From: UBA2227 sp036677505
GTDB lineage: Bacteria; Bacillota_I; Bacilli_A; Erysipelotrichales; Erysipelotrichaceae
Length of the DNA: 64,000 nucleotides
Reading direction: 5' to 3'
NCBI GenBank assembly: GCA_036677505.1
Contig: JAVBWK010000035.1
Span: 1 to 64,000 of the forward strand
Positions 51,047 to 60,652 of the stretch are shown here, piece after piece. The stretch's first letter is position 1; every line of letters begins with the position of its first letter. Position numbers and translations under genes: made by a program. Below the pieces are notes generated by a model. That model made no database searches. It had not been told where the DNA came from and saw only the letters and a list, made by a program, of their open reading frames with translations.

Positions 51047-53233
51047 TTGAACAAAGACATCAAAATTACCGAAAGAGACATCTTTGAGCACATCAGACAG
51101 GCGGAAGCTTCGGAACGCACTTCTGTCAAAGAAATGATGGATCATGCTCAATCGGCATATCAGTTAGCTCAGCAGGGAAACTATCACCGGCTGATGCTCT
51201 ACAGCCGATATCTGATCGGTCGGGCTCACATGCGATTGGGGAATATGGATGAGGCCAATCAGGTATTGCTTGAGTGTTTTAATGATGTCAAGAAAACCGG
51301 CGATCTGACGCTGGAAGCTGAAATTTTAAATACTTTAGGAACATCCCATGTATACCTGCACATCTATGACCTGTCGTTTTCCTATTATCAGCAGGCACTT
51401 TTGACCGCAAAGAATCTCAAAGATAAAATCCTGATCGCAAAGATCCTTAATAATATCGGCGAAATATACAATGAGCTCAATGATTTAGACAAAGCCATTC
51501 AGTACTATCAGGAAAGCCTGGAGAATTTCGGTGATCACCATTTGCGTGCCACCCAGATCGTCAATATCGCGACGGTCTATCTTAAAAAGAATGATCTGGA
51601 CCAGGCGTTTGACTTGTTAAATCAAGGAAGACAAATCGCTAAGGAAAACAATGATCTGATGATGCATTCGGTCGCTTTGAAATATATGAGTGAGGTTGCC
51701 CGGAAAAAAGGGAACTATGCGGATGCCATCGATTATCTCAACCAAAGCATGATTCTCTATCTGGAAACCAACGAGATGTATCATGTAGCTGAAGCTTACA
51801 TCGAATTTTTCAATATCTACATGGACAAAACAGAATATGAGCCCGCCAGAGAATCGTTGACAAAATCTTTGCGGATTGCCAAGGACATTGGCTCACTGCC
51901 TTTACAGGCAAGCATCTACCCTCAGTTTGTCCGCCTGTATGAACAAACCGCAGACTTTCCCAGAGCTCTGGAGTTTGCCAAGTTAAAACTTTCCGTTGAA
52001 GATGAGATTGCGGAAGAAGCCCGAAAAACCAGTTTGCGCGGTCTGAAAGTTCAATTGGATGCCATGTCATCCTTTCAGGAAAAGGAAACCTACCGAATGC
52101 TGAATGATCAGCTTGAACGAAAAGCCAGCGAACTGGCTGCCGCATATCATTCTCTGGAATTTATCAGTGAAATCGGCCGACAACTCACATCGTCTTCAGA
52201 TTTGGAATACATGTATCAGCTGATTTTCAAAGAAATCCAAACGCTGATGAACACCAATGTCTTCAACATCGGGATCTACAATCCGCAAAACCAGACGATC
52301 GACTACAAGTTCATCATGGAAGATGGCCAGCGGTTCCCCGATCGTTCCATCGAGCTGACCTCAACGACCAGCTTTGCGGTGTGGAGTTTTAAAAACCGCA
52401 AGAGCCTGCGAGTCAACTCGCGACAGGAAGATACGATTGATATCGTCTCCGAAATACGTTCTTCGTATGGTCAGCCAATGGAAGCAGTCATGTTTGCTCC
52501 GCTTTTCTGGGAAGACAAAACGCTGGGCGTCATCTCCGTTCAAAGCCGGACACCCAACGTATTCTCCACACAGTCACTGAAAACGCTGGAGACACTGGCC
52601 TCCTACTTATCGATTGCCCTGATCAATATATATCAGGCGATGGAACTGAAAGAAGAAATCAACAAGCGTATGAAAGCGCAGATGAAACTGCATGAGCTCA
52701 ATATCGAACTCACCAATCTGTCCAAACAGGATCCGATGACCGGACTGGCCAACCGCAGACATTTTGACGAGTATCTGACCCTGATATTTGAAAATGCCCG
52801 GCGCAGCGGAGTTCCGATATCGATGCTGATGGTCGATGTCGATCATTTTAAACAAATCAATGACTATTACGGTCACTTGACCGGCGATGAAATCGTAAGG
52901 CATTTTGCGAAAATCATTCAGTCCTGTGTCAACCGCTCAACTGATTTGGTTGCCCGTTTTGGCGGTGATGAATTTGCGATCATCCTCAATGATACCAATC
53001 TGTACGGAGCTAAGCTGATCGCCCAGAAAATCCGCCAGGCCATCTCCGACTCCGATGTCGGACTGATTCCCAAACGCAGCCAAAGCAAAGTGACCTTATC
53101 CATCGGCATTGCCTCAGGATATGCCGGTCAGTACGCATCATCTTTAGAAATGATAAAAAAAGCTGATGATGCGCTGTACAGAGCTAAGAACACCGGCCGC
53201 GATAAAGTTTGTGTCGATGATGAAACAGAATAA
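51047..53233 (+). CDS. TPR-GAF-GGDEF protein (putative diguanylate cyclase)
   Basis: The 728-residue cytosolic protein has at least six tetratricopeptide repeats (about residues 20-335, e.g. AKILNNIGEIYNELNDLDKA), then a coiled coil, a GAF-like sensor (about 375-540) and a GGDEF domain with intact ARFGGDEFAIIL and DPMTGLANRRHFDEYL. It should make cyclic di-GMP in response to a ligand or partner. The TTG at 51047 with GACGAGG upstream is the best start; the frame upstream to 50990 lacks signals. No other c-di-GMP gene is in the window. Confidence 0.88.
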   Translation: MNKDIKITERDIFEHIRQAEASERTSVKEMMDHAQSAYQLAQQGNYHRLMLYSRYLIGRAHMRLGNMDEANQVLLECFNDVKKTGDLTLEAEILNTLGTSHVYLHIYDLSFSYYQQALLTAKNLKDKILIAKILNNIGEIYNELNDLDKAIQYYQESLENFGDHHLRATQIVNIATVYLKKNDLDQAFDLLNQGRQIAKENNDLMMHSVALKYMSEVARKKGNYADAIDYLNQSMILYLETNEMYHVAEAYIEFFNIYMDKTEYEPARESLTKSLRIAKDIGSLPLQASIYPQFVRLYEQTADFPRALEFAKLKLSVEDEIAEEARKTSLRGLKVQLDAMSSFQEKETYRMLNDQLERKASELAAAYHSLEFISEIGRQLTSSSDLEYMYQLIFKEIQTLMNTNVFNIGIYNPQNQTIDYKFIMEDGQRFPDRSIELTSTTSFAVWSFKNRKSLRVNSRQEDTIDIVSEIRSSYGQPMEAVMFAPLFWEDKTLGVISVQSRTPNVFSTQSLKTLETLASYLSIALINIYQAMELKEEINKRMKAQMKLHELNIELTNLSKQDPMTGLANRRHFDEYLTLIFENARRSGVPISMLMVDVDHFKQINDYYGHLTGDEIVRHFAKIIQSCVNRSTDLVARFGGDEFAIILNDTNLYGAKLIAQKIRQAISDSDVGLIPKRSQSKVTLSIGIASGYAGQYASSLEMIKKADDALYRAKNTGRDKVCVDDETE

Positions 53234-53235
53234 AA

Positions 53236-53262
53236 AAATACGGAGCGCAGGCTCCGTATTTC
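53236..53262. terminator. Bidirectional terminator
   Basis: AAATACGGAGC and GCTCCGTATTT pair around a GCAG loop. It separates the GGDEF gene from the converging foldase genes. Confidence 0.82.
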
Positions 53263-53263
53263 A

Positions 53264-54121
53264 TTACGGTAAATATTGGCTGTAATCCGATTTGAGCAGA
53301 TCGAAGATGATTTTGTCATACACCTTGAATCCGCCTTCTTCAAACAATTCCACAAACATTTTATCAGCAATACTGCTTAATTCGATCAGCGCTTCAATCG
53401 CTTCATCCTGATAGCGGGTCGGCTGTGATTCGACGACTTGCACGACATAGAACAGATTGGTTGTCGTATCTTTCAGCGGTTCGGCCGTCAGCGTCGGGTT
53501 CAACGCTGTTTTTAAGAACGTTGTAATGACTGCCGGATATCCCGACTCGGAATGAACCAGCTTCAGCTCGCCTTTGTAAGCGGTCGCCGAGGAATACTTG
53601 GCCGAAACCGTTTCAAAGTTTCCGCCATCCTTGACTTCATTGATTGCTGCCTTGGCATCATCTTCTGTCTTGGTCTGAAGAACCCGGACTTTGCGAGGGA
53701 AGTATGTCGTAGCCAGATCTTCGAAATTCTCAGTTACATATTCTTTGACCAAAGCATCTTGCTGAGCGAAAGGAATCAATGCTTTTTCTACGTATTCAGC
53801 TTCATCTTTATAACCAAAGCGAGTGATATAGTCAGAGAATTCCTCACCGAAGCTCTCCTTGATTTCCTCAAGACTCTTGGTGGCAGCTTCGCGGATTTCA
53901 GCCGTGACTTCTACTTTTTCATCCAGAATGACTTGTTTAGCCATCGTAATGACCGTCGAAGCCGGATCCTGATTCATCATCAGATCATAGAGCTGACCGC
54001 GGGTGATCGAAGTATCGCCGATCGAGACAATCGCCGTGCGGGCCTCCGTAATTTTGGCATAAGCATCTCCGCAACCGGCCAAAGCCAAGGCCAATATGCT
54101 GATAATCAGAAGTTTCTTCAT
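53264..54121 (-). CDS. PrsA-like lipoprotein foldase
   Basis: The 285-residue lipoprotein has signal LLIISILALALAGCGD with lipobox LALAGC. A SurA/PrsA-like N-terminal chaperone region precedes a degenerate parvulin-like domain (VRVLQTKTEDDAKAAINEVK, FETVSAKYSSATAYKGE). The active-site residues of parvulins are poorly conserved, so a chaperone rather than isomerase role is likely. It lies 2 bp after the paralogous gene in one operon. Confidence 0.82.
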   Translation of the reverse strand: MKKLLIISILALALAGCGDAYAKITEARTAIVSIGDTSITRGQLYDLMMNQDPASTVITMAKQVILDEKVEVTAEIREAATKSLEEIKESFGEEFSDYITRFGYKDEAEYVEKALIPFAQQDALVKEYVTENFEDLATTYFPRKVRVLQTKTEDDAKAAINEVKDGGNFETVSAKYSSATAYKGELKLVHSESGYPAVITTFLKTALNPTLTAEPLKDTTTNLFYVVQVVESQPTRYQDEAIEALIELSSIADKMFVELFEEGGFKVYDKIIFDLLKSDYSQYLP

Positions 54122-54123
54122 TT

Positions 54124-55104
54124 TTATTCAGCCTCCTCAATGCCCATAAAGGTCAAAAGACGTTCCTTGATGGTATCATTGCCCTTAAAATCAATATTCA
54201 AATCCTGAGCCTGCTGCCAGATCATCGTAAATACGGCTTTCGGGTAATAATTGCCTAACGCCGCATAGAATCCGTCTTGTTTCTTCAGCTCATTGATATC
54301 GGTCGAGTCGACACGGATCAAATGCCAGCCATAGGTTGTTTTGACCCAGGCACTGGTTTCACCGCTGTTCAATGATAATGTCGCTGCCAAAAATTCCGGG
54401 ACAAACTGAGTATCTGAATCAACATAACCCAACAATCCGCTTTCGGCTTGCGATGCCGTATCATCAGAGAGACGTTTGGCCACATCCTCAAATGATTCTC
54501 CGCCGGCCAGTGCGTTTTTCACTTCATCCCAACGGGTCTGCTCAGCCTCGGTCGGCTTGGTCGGATCATCCATTTTCACTAAGATGTGACGGACGATGCG
54601 CGGTTTTTTTGCAATGACAAATTCCGGCAGCAGTTCTTCCATGTTCTCATTGAAGTATTCTTTTGACAATGCCTGAACGCTCGAAAGATGCAAGAAATAA
54701 TCATCGAGATCATCAATGGAAGCATAACCGACACCTTTGATCGCCTGAAGCAGAATGGCTTCATACGTGCCTTCGCCATAATAATTTTTAAAATTCTCAA
54801 TCGTTGACTCTGCCTGAATCTTTGCTTCCGAAATCATATCTTTATCCGCAGTAAACGACTGAGTTACAACGGCTCTTTCAAACAGGGTATAGAGCGCTGA
54901 GTTTCCCAAATCTTCAAATAAGCGGTCATATAAATCATCTGCAGTTACATTTTGTCCGTTAATTTCAAAGACAACATCTTTTCCTTCAACCTTTTTTCCG
55001 GGCAGAAAGTCCTTCGTCATATCATAGGCGAAATAGACCGTCGCTGCCACAAACAAAACACCGACCAAAACGATGAACCAGTGTTTCTTTATCGTATTGA
55101 GCAT
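54124..55104 (-). CDS. Membrane-anchored parvulin-type peptidyl-prolyl isomerase
   Basis: The 326-residue protein has an N-terminal anchor (HWFIVLVGVLFVAATVYFAY), a PrsA-like chaperone region and a well-conserved parvulin domain: RIVRHILVKM, FEDVAKRLSDDTASQAESG, LLGYVDS, FVPEF and the YGWHLIRVD strand. It assists folding of secreted proteins on the outer face. Unlike its downstream paralogue it has no lipobox. Confidence 0.88.
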   Translation of the reverse strand: MLNTIKKHWFIVLVGVLFVAATVYFAYDMTKDFLPGKKVEGKDVVFEINGQNVTADDLYDRLFEDLGNSALYTLFERAVVTQSFTADKDMISEAKIQAESTIENFKNYYGEGTYEAILLQAIKGVGYASIDDLDDYFLHLSSVQALSKEYFNENMEELLPEFVIAKKPRIVRHILVKMDDPTKPTEAEQTRWDEVKNALAGGESFEDVAKRLSDDTASQAESGLLGYVDSDTQFVPEFLAATLSLNSGETSAWVKTTYGWHLIRVDSTDINELKKQDGFYAALGNYYPKAVFTMIWQQAQDLNIDFKGNDTIKERLLTFMGIEEAE

Positions 55105-55285
55105 ACGAAACCTCCTTTATTGAAATCTTTACTATTATAGTTTATTTTTGACTTCATTGCAATAAACGACTACAGCTTGCTTCAAATTTGCCTCAAGCTG
55201 CACATAAACCTTAAAATATATTGTATAAAATGGAATTTTCAGAAAGTTTCGGTGCGTCTGGGTAAGCACGAAAATGGGATTATGG

Positions 55286-55291
55286 TATAAT
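55286..55291 (+). promoter_or_regulatory. Extended -10 element of the suf operon
   Basis: TATGGTATAAT carries an extended TGn motif before TATAAT (55286-55291), about 75 bp upstream of sufC. No good -35 box is seen. No IscR-type site was recognised in 55105-55368. Confidence 0.55.
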
Positions 55292-55368
55292 AAGACTGCC
55301 ATTTCAGATAACAACGATTGAAGAAATGCCGTAATTTCTGTATGATGTACAAGGAAGGAATGATAAAA

Positions 55369-56205
55369 ATGTCACAATTAAAAATCGAGAACCTTCATGT
55401 CGCGATTGAAGGCAAAGAAATATTAAAAGGGGTGTCTTTGGAGATCAATGCCAATGAAATCCATGCGATCATGGGCCCCAACGGAAACGGGAAATCCACA
55501 TTGCTATCCGCAATCATGGGCCACCCGAAATATGAAATCACCGAAGGGTCGATTACCTTCAACGGTGAAGATTTACTATCGATGAGTGTCGATGAGCGTG
55601 CCCGTGCCGGCCTGTTTTTAGGCATGCAATATCCTCAGGAAGTATCCGGGGTCACCAATTCCGACTTCTTGAAAGCTGCCCTTAACTCCAGAAGGGAAAC
55701 TCCGATCCCGTTGTTCAGCTTTATCCGTCTGATGGAAAAGGCCATCAAGGATTTGCAGATGAAATCCGATATGGCCCACCGATATGTCAATGACGGTTTT
55801 TCCGGCGGCGAGAAAAAGCGCAATGAAATATTACAGATGATGTTACTGCAGCCGAAAATCGCGATGCTCGATGAAATCGACTCCGGTCTGGATGTCGATG
55901 CTTTAAAAATCGTGGCTAATGTCGTCAATGACATGGTGACCAAAAGCGATGTCGGCATGATGATCGTATCGCACTACGAACGCTTTTTCCATCTGATCAT
56001 TCCGACCCACACCCACATTCTGATCGACGGGCGCATCGTCATGAGTTCGGATGCTTCCTTAGTCAACAGGATCGACACAGAAGGGTATGACTGGATTGCC
56101 AAGGAAACCGGTGTACATATTATTAAAGAAGAGACCGTTCGTCCGGTGGTCGGCAGTATCGGTGCCTGCGCAGCCAATGAACCGAGAGGCTCAAAAAATG
56201 CGTGA
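55369..56205 (+). CDS. sufC: SufC, ATPase of the SUF iron-sulfur assembly complex
   Basis: The 278-residue ABC ATPase works with SufB/SufD to build Fe-S clusters. Walker A GPNGNGKST, signature FSGGEKKRNEI and Walker B IAMLDEIDSGLD are intact; the LFLGMQYPQEVSGV segment is SufC-specific. The ATG at 55369 lies 10 bp after AAGGAAGG. It is about 25 residues longer at the C-terminus than typical SufC, and overlaps sufD by 8 bp. Confidence 0.96.
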   Translation: MSQLKIENLHVAIEGKEILKGVSLEINANEIHAIMGPNGNGKSTLLSAIMGHPKYEITEGSITFNGEDLLSMSVDERARAGLFLGMQYPQEVSGVTNSDFLKAALNSRRETPIPLFSFIRLMEKAIKDLQMKSDMAHRYVNDGFSGGEKKRNEILQMMLLQPKIAMLDEIDSGLDVDALKIVANVVNDMVTKSDVGMMIVSHYERFFHLIIPTHTHILIDGRIVMSSDASLVNRIDTEGYDWIAKETGVHIIKEETVRPVVGSIGACAANEPRGSKNA

Positions 56206-57025
56206 GGTCACGCTGGATTTATCATCGCATCAGTCACTGACCTTGGCGAATGATGCCCTGACATCCATCAGTTATACGGTGGAAGGGGAAAGCAACCTGA
56301 CCGTCATAGCACCGAAACGTACCACCGGCAGTGTCTTTTTGACGATCAGCGGCAACGGAGCGCTCAATCTGCGCGTATCCGTCGAAGATGATGCCCAATG
56401 GTCGATGCTGATCATGAACCAATCCGATCAGCAGTTAAGTATCAATGAAGCTTTCAGTCTTAACCGCAATGCCACACTGCAATTAGCTATCGGCGAACTG
56501 TCATTGGGGTCTCATCAGAAAAATACGGTATACCATCTGCTTGCGGAAGGTGCCGATCTCAATGTGCGGGGAGCATCTTTGATTCAGTCGAAACTGAAAG
56601 CCAGTTATTCGACCTTGCATTATAAAGGACAAACCTCAGCCCAAATCGACAACTACAGCATCGTGCTGAAGGGCTGTGAATATACCCTGGATATCATCGG
56701 TAATATCCATAAGGCTGCCCGGGGAGCGAAAACCCATCAGATCAGCCGGGTCATGAATTTTGATGAAAAACCGAAAACCTCCGTCAATCCCAAACTGATC
56801 ATCGATGAAAACGATGTGGAAGCCTCGCATGCGGCTTCCGTCGGACAACCCGACTTGAATCAGGTATATTATTTGCAGTCGCGCGGTCTTTCGCGCAGTG
56901 AATCACTCAAACTCATTACCTTGGGCTATCTTTTACCGATCATCGAAGTCATCGACAATGAAGCGATCAAAGAACGCCTGAGTCAGGAAATCACGAAGAA
57001 GGTGAGCGAATCATGCTTGATGTAA
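56198..57025 (+). CDS. sufD: SufD, short form
   Basis: The 275-residue right-handed beta-helix protein partners SufB. Recognisable are the SRVMNFDEKPKTSVNPKLII, ENDVEASHAASVGQPDLNQV and YLQSRGLSRSESLKLITLGY blocks. The usual N-terminal helical region is missing: SufD is often above 400 residues. The neighbours are normal, so it is probably a functional compact variant. It overlaps both neighbours. Confidence 0.9.
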   Translation: MREVTLDLSSHQSLTLANDALTSISYTVEGESNLTVIAPKRTTGSVFLTISGNGALNLRVSVEDDAQWSMLIMNQSDQQLSINEAFSLNRNATLQLAIGELSLGSHQKNTVYHLLAEGADLNVRGASLIQSKLKASYSTLHYKGQTSAQIDNYSIVLKGCEYTLDIIGNIHKAARGAKTHQISRVMNFDEKPKTSVNPKLIIDENDVEASHAASVGQPDLNQVYYLQSRGLSRSESLKLITLGYLLPIIEVIDNEAIKERLSQEITKKVSESCLM

Positions 57026-58245
57026 TGAAGATCCGCAAGGACTTCCCGATGCTCAACGGAAAAATGATGCAAGGCAAGCCCTTGATCTATTTTGACAATG
57101 CAGCAACGACCTTCAAACCGCAGACGGTCATCGATGCGGTCAACAGATATTATACCGAGCAGACAGCCAACGTTCACCGCGGGGACTATGATCTGTCGTA
57201 TCAGGTATCCGAAGGGTATGAAAGTGCCCGTGAGACCGTGGCCAGATTCATCAATGCCCAGCCCAGAGAAATCGTCTTTACTTCCGGAGCCAGTGCTGCA
57301 CTGAACCTGGTTGCCTACGGCTGGGGACAGAAGTTTTTGAAACCCGGTGATGTCGTTCTTTCAACCGAAGCCGAACATGCCAGCAATATCCTGCCGTGGT
57401 TTAAAGCTGCGGAAGTAACCGGCGCGATTTTCGAATACATTCCTTTAGCTGAAAACGGAGAGCTGACTTTAGAGAATTTCAAAGCAGCCATGCATAACAA
57501 GGTCAAAGTCGTTACCTTAGCCAACATTACCAATGTGCTCGGTTATGTCGCACCGATCAAAGAGATGGCCAAAATCGCTCACGAATTCGGAGCCATCATC
57601 GTGGTCGACGGTGCCCAGGGTGTGCCGCATATCATTACCGATGTAGAAGACTGGGACGTTGATTTTCTGGCATTCTCTGCTCACAAACTGTGCGGTCCGA
57701 CCGGTGTCGGTGCGTTGTTTGGCAAATATGATCTGCTTCAACAGATGGATCCGTTTATGCTTGGGGGCGGCAGCAATGCCCGATTCGACATCTGCGGAAA
57801 CATCCTGTTAAAAAATCCGCCGTATAAGTTTGAGGCCGGAACTCCGGCCATTGAAGCCGTTCTTGGATTCAAAGCGGCCATCGATTATATATCTTCCATC
57901 GGCATGGAGAATATTACGGCTTATGAACATCAGCTGCGCGATTACCTGATGTCACAAATCCGGGATATGGATCACATCACAATCTATAATCCGCAGGCAG
58001 CGACCGGAATCATCACCTTTAACGTCAAAGATATTTTCGCGCAGGATGCCGCATCCTACATCAACTCGCAGGGCATTGCCGTGCGGGCCGGTAATCACTG
58101 TGCCAAAATCCTGATGGATATGTTAGAGACGTCCGAAACGATTCGGGCCAGCCTGTATTTTTATAATACCAAAGAAGAAATCGATCATTTCGTCCGGGTC
58201 ATCCGTGAGATCACTTTGGAAAAATGTGTGGATCTGTTCTTTTAG
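57013..58245 (+). CDS. sufS: SufS cysteine desulfurase
   Basis: This 410-residue PLP enzyme removes sulfur from cysteine for SufU. It has YFDNAATTFKP, the PLP Lys in AFSAHKLCGPTG and the active Cys in RAGNHCAKILM. Length is normal. It starts inside the end of sufD and is followed by sufU, its sulfur acceptor. Confidence 0.96.
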   Translation: MLDVMKIRKDFPMLNGKMMQGKPLIYFDNAATTFKPQTVIDAVNRYYTEQTANVHRGDYDLSYQVSEGYESARETVARFINAQPREIVFTSGASAALNLVAYGWGQKFLKPGDVVLSTEAEHASNILPWFKAAEVTGAIFEYIPLAENGELTLENFKAAMHNKVKVVTLANITNVLGYVAPIKEMAKIAHEFGAIIVVDGAQGVPHIITDVEDWDVDFLAFSAHKLCGPTGVGALFGKYDLLQQMDPFMLGGGSNARFDICGNILLKNPPYKFEAGTPAIEAVLGFKAAIDYISSIGMENITAYEHQLRDYLMSQIRDMDHITIYNPQAATGIITFNVKDIFAQDAASYINSQGIAVRAGNHCAKILMDMLETSETIRASLYFYNTKEEIDHFVRVIREITLEKCVDLFF

Positions 58246-58259
58246 AAGGAGCGATGACG

Positions 58260-58703
58260 ATGGACATTACCGATCCGATGTTATTACGTCAAATCATCAT
58301 GGACCACTATCAGTATCCGCGCAACAAACATGCCGGTGACAGCCATCATAATCATATGATTCATATGGCTTCAGAGTCGTGCATCGATGATATCAAAGTG
58401 TGGGCGACCATCGACAAGGATAAAATCACCGACATCTGCTTTGACGGGGTGGCGTGTACGATATCGACCGCATCGACCTCGATTCTGACCGAACTGCTTA
58501 AAGGAAAAACACTGGATGAGGCGAAAGTGCTGATCGACCGTTATTTCGATATGATCGATCTGAAACCGGTAGATCTAGAACCCCTTGAAGAAGCGATCGC
58601 TTTCTATCAGGTCGGCAAACAGGCCAACCGCATCAAATGTGCGACCATCGGCTGGAACGCAATGAAACAAATCATTGAAGAAAGTGAGGGACAACATGAC
58701 TGA
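58260..58703 (+). CDS. sufU: SufU zinc-dependent sulfurtransferase
   Basis: The 147-residue protein accepts persulfide from SufS. Zinc/sulfur ligands are seen in ASESCIDDIKVW, GVACTISTASTS and IKCATIGWNAM. Start 58260 is 8 bp after AAGGAG. Presence of SufU, rather than SufE, marks the Gram-positive SUF type. Confidence 0.94.
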   Translation: MDITDPMLLRQIIMDHYQYPRNKHAGDSHHNHMIHMASESCIDDIKVWATIDKDKITDICFDGVACTISTASTSILTELLKGKTLDEAKVLIDRYFDMIDLKPVDLEPLEEAIAFYQVGKQANRIKCATIGWNAMKQIIEESEGQHD

Positions 58704-60099
58704 ACACAATGTCAATATACCCAAAGATGAATATAAATACGGCTTTTCTGATAAAGACGTCAGTATATACAGAACTAAAAAAGGGATTACCAGGGAAATC
58801 GTAGAAGAAATCTCGCATCTTAAGGGTGAACCCGAATGGATGACCCAGTTTCGGGTCAAAGCTTTTGAGAGTTTTATGTCGAAAGAAATGCCCACCTGGG
58901 GTGCGGATCTTTCGCAAATCGATTTTGACGAGTATACCTACTATATCAAGCCGAGTGAACGCATGGAGAACCGTTGGGAAGATGTTCCGGAAACGATCAA
59001 GGACACCTTCGCCAAACTTGGGATCCCGGAGGCGGAAGCCAAGTTTTTAGCCGGGGTATCAACACAGTATGAATCAGAAGTCGTGTATCACAACATGCTC
59101 AAAGAAGTCGAGGACAAAGGCGTCATATTTTTGGATACTGACAGCGGTCTGCGTCAGCATCCAGAACTGTTTAAGAAATACTTTGCTTCGGTCGTCGGTT
59201 ACAATGACAATAAATTTGCGGCATTGAACAGTGCCGTCTGGTCCGGCGGTTCGTTTATCTATGTGCCTAAAGGAGTCAAACTCGATAAGCCGTTACAATC
59301 GTACTTCCGTATCAACACCGAATCGATGGGTCAGTTTGAGCGTACGCTGATCATCGTCGATGAAGGGGCGGATGTCCATTATGTCGAAGGCTGTACGGCA
59401 CCGATTTATGCCAAGGATTCCTTACATGCGGCGGTCGTCGAGATCATCGTTCACAAGAATGCAAAATGCCGCTATTCGACCGTGCAAAACTGGTCACCCA
59501 ATGTTTTGAACCTGGTTACCAAGCGGGCCAAGGTGCTCGATCACGGCATCATGGAATGGATCGACGGAAACATCGGTTCGGGCATCACCATGAAATATCC
59601 GGCGTGTTTCTTGGCCGGAGAATATGCCCGGGGCATGACGATTTCGATCGCCGTGGCCGGTAAAGGGCAGGTGCTCGATGCCGGGGCCAAAATGATTCAT
59701 GCCGCACCCAATACCTCAAGTACGATCATTTCCAAATCGATTGCTCGCAACGGTGGTTCGGTCAACTATCGCGGCATGATCAAACACAATGCCAATGCTC
59801 ACGGATCCAAATCCAAAATCGAATGCGATACACTGTTGCTCGATGATATCTCGCGCAGCGATACTTTGCCGACCAACATCGTTAATACGCATCTGTCGAC
59901 TGTCGAACATGAAGCGTCGGTATCCAAGATTTCCGAAGAACAACTGTTCTATCTGATGTCGCGCGGACTGACGGAAGAGCAGGCGGCAGAAACGATCATC
60001 CTGGGATTCTTGGAACCCTTTACCCGCGAACTTCCCATGGAATATGCGGTCGAACTCAACCAGCTGCTTCGTCTGGAGATGGAAGGTTCCATCGGCTGA
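58696..60099 (+). CDS. sufB: SufB scaffold protein
   Basis: The 467-residue Fe-S scaffold has DEYKYGFSDKDVSIYRTKKG at the start, VPKGVKLDKPLQSYFRINTE, EGCTAPIYAKDSLHAAVVEI (with cluster-ligand Cys), and the terminal EHEASVSKISEEQLFYLMSR. Full length and intact. It overlaps sufU by 8 bp and its TGA is shared with the next ATG. Confidence 0.96.
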   Translation: MTEHNVNIPKDEYKYGFSDKDVSIYRTKKGITREIVEEISHLKGEPEWMTQFRVKAFESFMSKEMPTWGADLSQIDFDEYTYYIKPSERMENRWEDVPETIKDTFAKLGIPEAEAKFLAGVSTQYESEVVYHNMLKEVEDKGVIFLDTDSGLRQHPELFKKYFASVVGYNDNKFAALNSAVWSGGSFIYVPKGVKLDKPLQSYFRINTESMGQFERTLIIVDEGADVHYVEGCTAPIYAKDSLHAAVVEIIVHKNAKCRYSTVQNWSPNVLNLVTKRAKVLDHGIMEWIDGNIGSGITMKYPACFLAGEYARGMTISIAVAGKGQVLDAGAKMIHAAPNTSSTIISKSIARNGGSVNYRGMIKHNANAHGSKSKIECDTLLLDDISRSDTLPTNIVNTHLSTVEHEASVSKISEEQLFYLMSRGLTEEQAAETIILGFLEPFTRELPMEYAVELNQLLRLEMEGSIG

Positions 60100-60638
60100 T
60101 GAAAGCCGTCATCCGAAAAGAAATGATTCAAAAAAGACAGGAGTACCCCCTGTCTTTACGCTTATTGACGGAAGAGCAGATCAGAGAAAACGTACTGATG
60201 GCGGTAGGGAATGCCACACGCATCGCTATTTACTGTTCAACGCGCGGGGAAGTCGATACCTACGGACTGATGGAGCATTGGTTTTGGGATGAACAAATAA
60301 TGATATATGCGCCAAGGATCAAGGGCGATACTATGGACTTCTTTCGGATCACTTCGTTTAAGGATCTGACAATAGGTGCGTATGGTATCCTTGAACCGAC
60401 CACTCAGGAAAAAGCCGATCCTGAAGAACTCGAAGTGATCATCGTACCGATTGTCGCTTTTGATAAATACAAACACCGCATCGGCTATGGGAAGGGGTAT
60501 TACGACCGCTATCTTACCCTGACCCCGGCCAAGAAAATCGGGATCGCTTTTTCCTTTCAGGAAACAGATGAAATTTCGGTGGACTCATTCGATGTCGATT
60601 GTGATATAGTAATAACAGAAACAACCTTTATCGGCTGA
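60099..60638 (+). CDS. 5-formyltetrahydrofolate cyclo-ligase
   Basis: This 179-residue enzyme converts 5-formyl-THF to 5,10-methenyl-THF using ATP. Visible motifs are the N-terminal AVIRKEMIQKRQEY and the signature IVPIVAFDKYKHRIGYGKGY followed by YDRYL. The ATG is within the sufB stop (ATGA-type overlap), so it is translated with the suf operon; a functional link is not evident. Confidence 0.94.
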   Translation: MKAVIRKEMIQKRQEYPLSLRLLTEEQIRENVLMAVGNATRIAIYCSTRGEVDTYGLMEHWFWDEQIMIYAPRIKGDTMDFFRITSFKDLTIGAYGILEPTTQEKADPEELEVIIVPIVAFDKYKHRIGYGKGYYDRYLTLTPAKKIGIAFSFQETDEISVDSFDVDCDIVITETTFIG

Positions 60639-60652
60639 ATCGAGGTGCGATC

